In this document: one piece after another, positions 59,206 to 64,000 of the stretch
Numbering within the stretch: position 1 is the first letter of the stretch
How the letters are laid out: the number at the start of each line of letters is the position of its first letter
Origin: Bin87 sp034423575
GTDB lineage: Bacteria > Chloroflexota > Dehalococcoidia > Lucifugimonadales > UBA3495
Reading direction: 5' to 3'
Assembly (NCBI GenBank): GCA_034423575.1
Contig: DAOUIF010000036.1
Coordinates: 26,806-90,805, forward strand
DNA length: 64,000 nt
Made by a program: the position numbers and the translations under genes
The notes under the pieces: model-generated
What the model was told of the DNA's origin: nothing
What the model saw: the letters and a program-made list of their open reading frames with translations, nothing else
Databases searched by the model: none

Positions 59206-59684
59206 ATCCGTCGCAGCTGGTCGCGCTGGCTCGCGCCTTGGTCAACGGCGTCATCGTGGCCGGCGGGCCGGCTTCGCAAACCGAATTACGTCGCGCTATT
59301 AGCTGCGCCTACTACGCTATGTTTCACACGCTGGCAGCCAGCAACGCCAATACTCTGATAGGAGCATGGCCGGCGGACCAACAGCGTTGGGCCTGGCAGC
59401 AAACCTACCGTGCCGCCGACCATCGCCCCACCAGAAACAAGCTCAGTCGCACCAGCCTCGGCCGCCGGTTTCCTATGGCTGTCCGCAAATTTGGAGAAGT
59501 GTTTACCATTGCCCAGAAGGAGCGCCATTCTGCGGATTACGATCCGCACAGCCAATTCCACCCGACCGATGTTGCCGACCTAATCGACAGGGTCGAAGAC
59601 GCCATCAATGACTTCAACCAAACTCCTGACGACATCCGCCGCGACCTCGCCATCCACATCCTCACCACCATCCGCAGCGACTGA
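59202..59684 (+). CDS. HEPN-domain protein
   Basis: A 160-residue helical protein with a HEPN domain. LRRAISCAYYAMFHTLAASNA (residues 29-49, abbreviated motif) and KERHSADYDPHSQF (107-120) match the family; R-H-x-A-D-Y is the usual second-half signature. Many HEPN proteins are RNases in toxin-antitoxin or defence systems, but the classical R-x4-6-H catalytic pair is not obvious here, so catalysis is uncertain. It starts with GTG at 59202 within the preceding stop and is likely in an operon with it. Confidence 0.7.
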   Translation: MNPSQLVALARALVNGVIVAGGPASQTELRRAISCAYYAMFHTLAASNANTLIGAWPADQQRWAWQQTYRAADHRPTRNKLSRTSLGRRFPMAVRKFGEVFTIAQKERHSADYDPHSQFHPTDVADLIDRVEDAINDFNQTPDDIRRDLAIHILTTIRSD

Positions 59685-59720
59685 CATCCCAACCTCGTCC
59701 CCCACTCACGGAGACCCAAC

Positions 59721-60377
59721 ATGTCCGCCAATTTCGCATACCTCGTCCAAATGGACATTCCCGCCGAGCATGAGGCAGATTTCAACCGCGTCTACGACAC
59801 CGAGCACGCCAAGTACATCTGCAACGCGCCGGGCGTGCACTCGTGCATCCGCTATTCGCTGGAATCAACCACCGCGGACAAATTCGCCAAGTACGCTGCG
59901 CTGTACGACGTCGACGATCCCGGGGTTCCCAGCTCGGAGGGCTGGCAGCGGGAGAGCGAGAAGGGCGACTGGGCGACCAAGATCCGCCCCCACGCCACCA
60001 ACCGCACCCATACCATGCTGAACCGCATCGCCGACGCCGGCGACGAAACCGCCCGTGCGCCCTACATCTTCGTGGTCCGCACCGACATCCCCGCCGACGC
60101 CGAAGATGAGTTCAACCGCCTGTACGACACCGTCCACCTCCCCGGCCTGTGTTCGGTCGACGGGGTGCTGGGGGCGCGTCGATACCGCGTCGAAACCACC
60201 AACGCGGAAGGCTTCCCCAAGTACGTCGCCGTTTACCAGATCGAAAGCCCGTCGGTGCTCGAGTCGGACCCCTGGAAGGCCGCAGCCCAGGACGAATGGG
60301 CTGCCAGGATCAGCCACCAGTGCATCGGCCTGAACCGCGCCGTGATGCGGCTTGTGGCTCGACACCCCGCAGGCTGA
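59721..60377 (+). CDS. two-domain EthD/dimeric alpha-beta barrel-like protein (paralogue)
   Basis: A 218-residue protein with two ferredoxin-like units. Unit 1 (about 5-95) begins LVQMDIPAEHEADFNRVYDTEHAKYICNAPGV; unit 2 (about 112-210) begins FVVRTDIPADAEDEFNRLYDTVHLPGLCSVDGV. Both halves closely match each other and the protein at 39103, so a duplicated unit gave rise to two genes. Function is unknown; a fold-based role in degradation or cofactor-independent chemistry is only suggested. GGAG precedes the ATG. It ends six bases before the rnhA start. Confidence 0.75.
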   Translation: MSANFAYLVQMDIPAEHEADFNRVYDTEHAKYICNAPGVHSCIRYSLESTTADKFAKYAALYDVDDPGVPSSEGWQRESEKGDWATKIRPHATNRTHTMLNRIADAGDETARAPYIFVVRTDIPADAEDEFNRLYDTVHLPGLCSVDGVLGARRYRVETTNAEGFPKYVAVYQIESPSVLESDPWKAAAQDEWAARISHQCIGLNRAVMRLVARHPAG

Positions 60378-60382
60378 ACCCG

Positions 60383-60874
60383 GTGGCGACCGAGGTCACC
60401 ATCCACACCGACGGCGCCTGCCTGGGCAACCCGGGCCCAGGCGGCTACGGCGTGATCCTCGACCACCGCGGCCGGCGCAAGGAATTGTCCGGCGGGTACG
60501 CGCTGACGACCAACAACCGCATGGAGTTGTTGGCCGCCATAGTCGGGCTGGAAACATTGACCCGGCCGTGCCGGGTCACCCTGTATTCTGACTCCCGCTA
60601 CCTAGTCGACGCCGTCACCAAGGGGTGGGCGGACAAATGGCGCAGCAACGGCTGGATGCGCAACAAGCGCGAGGCGGCAGTGAACCCCGACCTCTGGGAA
60701 CGCCTGCTGCACTTGCTGGAACGGCACCCTACCGACTTCCGGTGGGTGCGTGGGCACAGCGGGGACCCGGACAACGAACGATGCGATGCGCTGGCAACGG
60801 CTGCGGCGCGGCTCAGCGACCTTCCCAAGGACCCAGGTTATCCGCCGGTAGACCGCAGAGGATTGCCCCTGTAG
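60383..60874 (+). CDS. rnhA: ribonuclease HI
   Basis: RNase HI cleaves the RNA strand of RNA-DNA hybrids. The 163-residue protein has the four catalytic carboxylates: Asp10 (HTDGAC), Glu48 (NRMELLAA), Asp70 (YSDSRY) and Asp135 (NERCDALA), plus a candidate His at 125 (RGHSGDPD). The start is a GTG at 60383, a few bases after the EthD-like gene; earlier in-frame codons overlap that gene and lack similarity. The substrate-binding basic region (KWRSNGWMRNKREAAV) is present. Confidence 0.93.
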   Translation: MATEVTIHTDGACLGNPGPGGYGVILDHRGRRKELSGGYALTTNNRMELLAAIVGLETLTRPCRVTLYSDSRYLVDAVTKGWADKWRSNGWMRNKREAAVNPDLWERLLHLLERHPTDFRWVRGHSGDPDNERCDALATAAARLSDLPKDPGYPPVDRRGLPL

Positions 60875-60981
60875 TTCCTCAATCGGGCATGAAAGGAGCG
60901 GCCGGTCCCGAAGGAGGAGTCGCTGGAGGAGCGGCTCGCTGCCGGTCGCTGGGGTCCTATTTTATCCGCGTAGTGGTTCGG

Positions 60982-61011
60982 TTGCAACGGGCAACATAAT
61001 TTCGCTACAAT
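60982..61011 (+). promoter_or_regulatory. candidate promoter for the EF-G-like gene
   Basis: TTGCAA (60982-60987), an 18-base spacer and TACAAT (61006-61011) lie 43 bases before the ATG at 61054. The -10 box is one base from consensus. Confidence 0.5.
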
Positions 61012-61053
61012 CGGACAATTGCAGCCCATTTCAGGAACAAAAGGGGAACCACC

Positions 61054-63081
61054 ATGGCCGTATCCGCCAGCACCATCCGCAACGTCGCTTTGCTCTCCCA
61101 CAGCGGCGCGGGCAAGACCACCCTCGCCGAGACCATGCTGTTCAACGCTAAAGCGATCAACCGCATTGGCAGAGTGGAGGACGGCAACACCGTTTCCGAC
61201 TACGAACCTGAGGAAACCAGGCGGTCTTCCAGCGTCCAGACCAGCCTGCTGCGGATCAGCGATGGCGACGACAAGATCAACATGCTGGACACCCCAGGCT
61301 ATGACGAGTTTCTCGGAGAGGCCGTCGCCGCGGTGCGGGTGGTCGAATCCGCGGTGGTCCTGGTGGCCGCTCCTACCGGCGTGGACGTAGGAACCGAACG
61401 AGCCTGGGCCATGGCTCAGGAACGCGGTCTTCCGGTGGCCTTCGTGCTCAACAAGATGGATCGTGAGAACGCCAGCTTCGAGCGCAACGTGCAGGAGTTG
61501 CAGGACGTATTCGGTTCCCGCTGTGTCCCCTTCCAGTTGCCCGTCGGCGAGGCCCAGGACTTCACCGGCCTGGTCAGCGTGATCGACCCGCCCACCGATC
61601 TGCCGGCCGGCGTCATCGGCGATTTCGATGGCGCCCGCGAGCGGCTGATTGAGGCGGTGGCAGAATCCGACGATGCTTTGGCTGACAAGTACCTCGAAGG
61701 CGAGGAGATCACCGCCGCTGAAGTCACGGCCGGCGCACGCGAGGCCATCCGCAACGGAGACCTCATCCCCATCCTCGTTACCTCGGCGACGCAGAACATC
61801 GGACTGGACGAACTGCGCCAGGTCATCCGCGATTTCCTGCCGTCGCCAGCCGACTCTCCCGGTACCTCCGGGGACGACGAAGTTGCAGCCGAGGGCTCCG
61901 GCCCGGTGGCGGCGCTGGTTTTCAAGACAACTTCCGACCCGTTTGTCGGCAAGTTGTCCATGTTCCGCGTGTTCCGCGGTTCCATGAAGTCCAACGGAGA
62001 AATCTACAACGTAGGCAAGAACCAGTCCGAGCGCCTGGGCCAACTCTACCTGCCCCAGGGCAACAGCCAGGACAACGTCTCCGAGGTGGTGGCCGGCGAT
62101 ATCGGCGCCATCGGCAAGTTGGGCGCGACGCTGACCGGCGACACGCTCAGCGCCAGCGACAACCGAGTCACGCTCCCAGGCATTGACTTCCCGAAAGGGT
62201 TCTACTCCCTGGCGGTGGTTCCGGCGACGCAGGCCGATCTGGACAAGATGTCAACTTCTCTGGCCCGTATCGTGGAGGACGACCCCAGCCTGCAGTTCAC
62301 ACGCAATCCGGAGACCAGCGAAAGCCTCCTTACGGGCATGGGCGAGATACAGATCGAGGTCGCGCTTGACCGCATCAAGCGTAAGTTCGGCGCGAACCTG
62401 AACGTCAAGCTGCCCGTGGTCCCCTACCGCGAGACCATCACCCAGATCACCAACTCCGAGTACCGCCACAAGAAGCAGACCGGCGGCAGCGGCCAATACG
62501 GCCACGTTTTGCTCCGGCTTGAGCCCATGACTCGCGACGAGGGCTTCGAATTCGGCAACGAGGTCGTTGGTGGCAGGGTGCCCCGGGAACTCATTCCCGC
62601 AGTGGAGAAAGGCGTAGTCAACACCCTGAAAGAAGGTGTGTTGGCCGGTTTCCCCGTGGTTGATCTGAAGGCAGTCATCTACGACGGCAGCACCCACCCG
62701 GTCGACGGCAAGCCCATCGCCTTCGAGATCGCCGGCAGCCAGGCCCTGCGCCAGGGCATGTCCAAGGCGTCGCCCGTTCTCCTAGAACCCATCGTCAGGC
62801 TGTATACCACTGTCCCTGAAACCTACACCGGGGACATCATCAGCGACATCAACAGCAAGCGCGGCCGCATCCTCGGGATGATCCCGGAGAACCGCTACAC
62901 CGTGATCGAGGCTGAGGTGCCCCAATCCGAGGTGCAGCGGTACTCGCAAGACCTGCGTTCCATGACCGGTGGCCGTGGTTCCTATCGGTTCGAGTTCGAC
63001 CACTACGAACAGGTGCCGCAGAACATCGAGCAGCGGGTGATCGACACTGCCAAGCAGGCTAAGGAAGGGGCGACGGCGTAG
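61054..63081 (+). CDS. elongation factor G-like GTPase (EF-G paralogue)
   Basis: A 675-residue translational GTPase of the EF-G family. The P-loop reads SHSGAGKTTL and the switch II segment reads DTPGYDEF instead of DTPGHVDF. NKMDREN provides the G4 motif. Domains II to V follow in order, including GMGEIQIEV in domain III and the domain IV-V stretch around RGRILGM. These departures from canonical EF-G mark the EF-G-like (EF-G-2) paralogue clade, not the main factor, which is normally beside the ribosomal str genes. Its role in these bacteria is uncertain. AGGGG precedes the ATG. A terminator follows. Confidence 0.88.
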   Translation: MAVSASTIRNVALLSHSGAGKTTLAETMLFNAKAINRIGRVEDGNTVSDYEPEETRRSSSVQTSLLRISDGDDKINMLDTPGYDEFLGEAVAAVRVVESAVVLVAAPTGVDVGTERAWAMAQERGLPVAFVLNKMDRENASFERNVQELQDVFGSRCVPFQLPVGEAQDFTGLVSVIDPPTDLPAGVIGDFDGARERLIEAVAESDDALADKYLEGEEITAAEVTAGAREAIRNGDLIPILVTSATQNIGLDELRQVIRDFLPSPADSPGTSGDDEVAAEGSGPVAALVFKTTSDPFVGKLSMFRVFRGSMKSNGEIYNVGKNQSERLGQLYLPQGNSQDNVSEVVAGDIGAIGKLGATLTGDTLSASDNRVTLPGIDFPKGFYSLAVVPATQADLDKMSTSLARIVEDDPSLQFTRNPETSESLLTGMGEIQIEVALDRIKRKFGANLNVKLPVVPYRETITQITNSEYRHKKQTGGSGQYGHVLLRLEPMTRDEGFEFGNEVVGGRVPRELIPAVEKGVVNTLKEGVLAGFPVVDLKAVIYDGSTHPVDGKPIAFEIAGSQALRQGMSKASPVLLEPIVRLYTTVPETYTGDIISDINSKRGRILGMIPENRYTVIEAEVPQSEVQRYSQDLRSMTGGRGSYRFEFDHYEQVPQNIEQRVIDTAKQAKEGATA

Positions 63082-63109
63082 GCGTTCCGACCCGACCGAG
63101 ACAAAAGCT

Positions 63110-63132
63110 GGGGCGGGTATGAAACCCGCCCC
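63110..63132 (+). terminator. terminator after the EF-G-like gene
   Basis: Perfect 9-bp arms GGGGCGGGT (63110-63118) and ACCCGCCCC (63124-63132), loop ATGAA, followed by TTGTCT. It begins 29 bases after the stop. Confidence 0.75.
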
Positions 63133-63155
63133 TTGTCTATCAGGAACCATCAGTT

Positions 63156-63860
63156 GTGCAAAGATTGGTACTTTTCGATATCGACCAAACATTGATCAGC
63201 CTCAATGGCAGCAATCGCCCGCAGAGACAGGCTTTAGACGCTGCTTTCGAGCAAGTCCACAGCATCCCTCACGACTTTCAGGATGTTGCATTTACCGGAG
63301 GAATGGACTTGCCGCTGATAGTTGAGGTTTATCGAAAGTGGGGCTTGTCTGACGACGGCCATAATCTCCCTGATCTATCAGATTTCAAAGCGGCCTATTT
63401 CGATCATCTCACTAACCTTCTGGAAGCTTGGGAGGAAGGAGTCATATGCGCGGGCGTGCCGGACCTTCTCCATGCTCTGACACTAGACCACAGAGTCCAA
63501 CTCGGTTTGGAGACCGGCAACTTCCGAGAAGCCGCATTCATCAAACTCCGCAGATACGGCTTGGATACCTTCTTTGAAGACGGCGGGTTTGGAGGAGACT
63601 ACTTTGAGAGAAGCCAGGTTGTAGCCAGTGCTATAGGCAACTGCCAAGAGAGATCGGGGCGTCGCTACGGCCCCGAAGAGATCTTCCTAATCGGAGACTC
63701 GGCCTCGGACGTCTCGGCTGGCAATGCTAACGGGATCCTGACCATCGCTGTCGGCACGGGTTTCAATTCGTTGGAAGACCTGGCCAAGCTCAACCCCAGC
63801 AACGTCCTGGCGGAATTGTCCGATACCGCAGAAGTCTTGGCATTGCTGCTCGGCTCCTAA
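63156..63860 (+). CDS. HAD-superfamily hydrolase (phosphatase-like)
   Basis: A 234-residue haloacid-dehalogenase-type phosphatase. Motif I is FDIDQTLI (D-x-D-x-T, residues 7-14), motif II is LGLETGNF (Thr in place of Ser/Thr), and motif IV is LIGDSASDVSAG with the acidic pair. The cap domain inserts between motifs I and II as in the phosphoglycolate/pyrophosphatase group. Substrate is unknown. The start is a GTG at 63156 (a TTG three codons later is possible). It is less GC-rich than most genes in the window, which may suggest transfer. It is downstream of a terminator, so a separate unit. Confidence 0.85.
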   Translation: MQRLVLFDIDQTLISLNGSNRPQRQALDAAFEQVHSIPHDFQDVAFTGGMDLPLIVEVYRKWGLSDDGHNLPDLSDFKAAYFDHLTNLLEAWEEGVICAGVPDLLHALTLDHRVQLGLETGNFREAAFIKLRRYGLDTFFEDGGFGGDYFERSQVVASAIGNCQERSGRRYGPEEIFLIGDSASDVSAGNANGILTIAVGTGFNSLEDLAKLNPSNVLAELSDTAEVLALLLGS

Positions 63861-63930
63861 ACTGAAGCCAAAGTGAAACCCGCATCATTTGTAGGTAGAA
63901 TTGGTGGCAATTGAGGCAGTAGGCTGGGAA

Positions 63931-64000
63931 ATGGCAGGCAGGGGGTTGAAGTTGGGAATGGATGAGATGGGAGCGCTGCTGGTGCGGTGGCGCATGGACG
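63931..64000 (+). CDS. possible start of a further gene, cut by window edge
   Basis: An open frame begins at an ATG at 63931 (MAGRGLKLGMDEMGALLVRW) and runs to the window edge without a stop. The GGGAA directly before it is a weak ribosome-binding site, and a shorter start at 63958 is possible. Too little is visible for a call on function. Confidence 0.3.
   Translation, partial: MAGRGLKLGMDEMGALLVRWRMD

Noticed and set aside
1..64000. tRNA, rRNA or CRISPR array
   Set aside because: I looked through intergenic stretches for T-loop (GGTTCGA) patterns and repeated spacers and saw none that fit.

Overview
This GC-rich window, with dense gene packing and frequent TTG/GTG starts, looks like a chromosomal segment from an aerobic heterotrophic Chloroflexota, most likely the SAR202-like or broader Dehalococcoidia lineages. 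That placement is an inference from gene content: three CaiB/BaiF CoA-transferases, an SsuD-like flavin monooxygenase, two molybdenum-hydroxylase loci, a FAS1-type MaoC dehydratase, a CitE-like lyase, a Uma2 protein, and a complete F-type ATP synthase operon. No rRNA, tRNA, CRISPR array or insertion sequence was recognised.

Layout. 1-5.7 kb: a truncated DUF1800 gene, an MFS/PIG-L pair, a small membrane protein and surE. 4.8-8.6 kb: a form-II-type coxS-coxL-coxM operon (minus strand) with a clear promoter and terminator. 9.3-12.3 kb: an accessory stretch with a collagen-like surface protein, a decayed 5' copy of lysA, an Xre-type regulator and two membrane proteins. 12.5-18.5 kb: lysA, holB, HNH and Smr genes, and a membrane-anchored heterodisulfide-reductase-like protein. 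18.6-21.2 kb: a hydrolase, a short SelW-like selenoprotein gene hidden by an in-frame UGA, a DUF503 gene and rex. 21.2-28.4 kb: the atpZ-B-E-F-H-A-G-D-C operon on the minus strand. 28.5-33.5 kb: housekeeping genes (bifunctional nuclease, coiled-coil protein, coaD, rsmD, divergent ribF-tyrS). 33.6-42.6 kb: catabolic and membrane genes (Uma2, MaoC-like, two CaiB, paired EthD-like domains, YtkA-like/CtaG, LLM monooxygenase). 42.6-49.5 kb: two giant FtsX-like permeases. 49.5-54.8 kb: CitE and CaiB on one strand, then a FAD oxidase, an amber-interrupted membrane protein and a heme-b/molybdopterin oxidoreductase. 55.2-64 kb: a lone Mo-hydroxylase large subunit, an AhpD-like protein, a small accessory patch with a HEPN protein, a second EthD-like protein, rnhA, an EF-G paralogue and a HAD hydrolase.

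Working together. CoA transfer (CaiB), hydration (MaoC), aldol cleavage (CitE) and oxygenation or hydroxylation (LLM, Mo hydroxylases) suggest breakdown of diverse organic acids. Electrons would reach an aerobic chain served by CtaG and a proton-type ATP synthase, with Rex sensing NADH/NAD+. The most notable item is the SelW-like gene at 19563-19832. It has a promoter, a strong ribosome-binding site, an in-frame UGA in a CxxU motif, a hairpin fitting a bacterial SECIS and a terminator.
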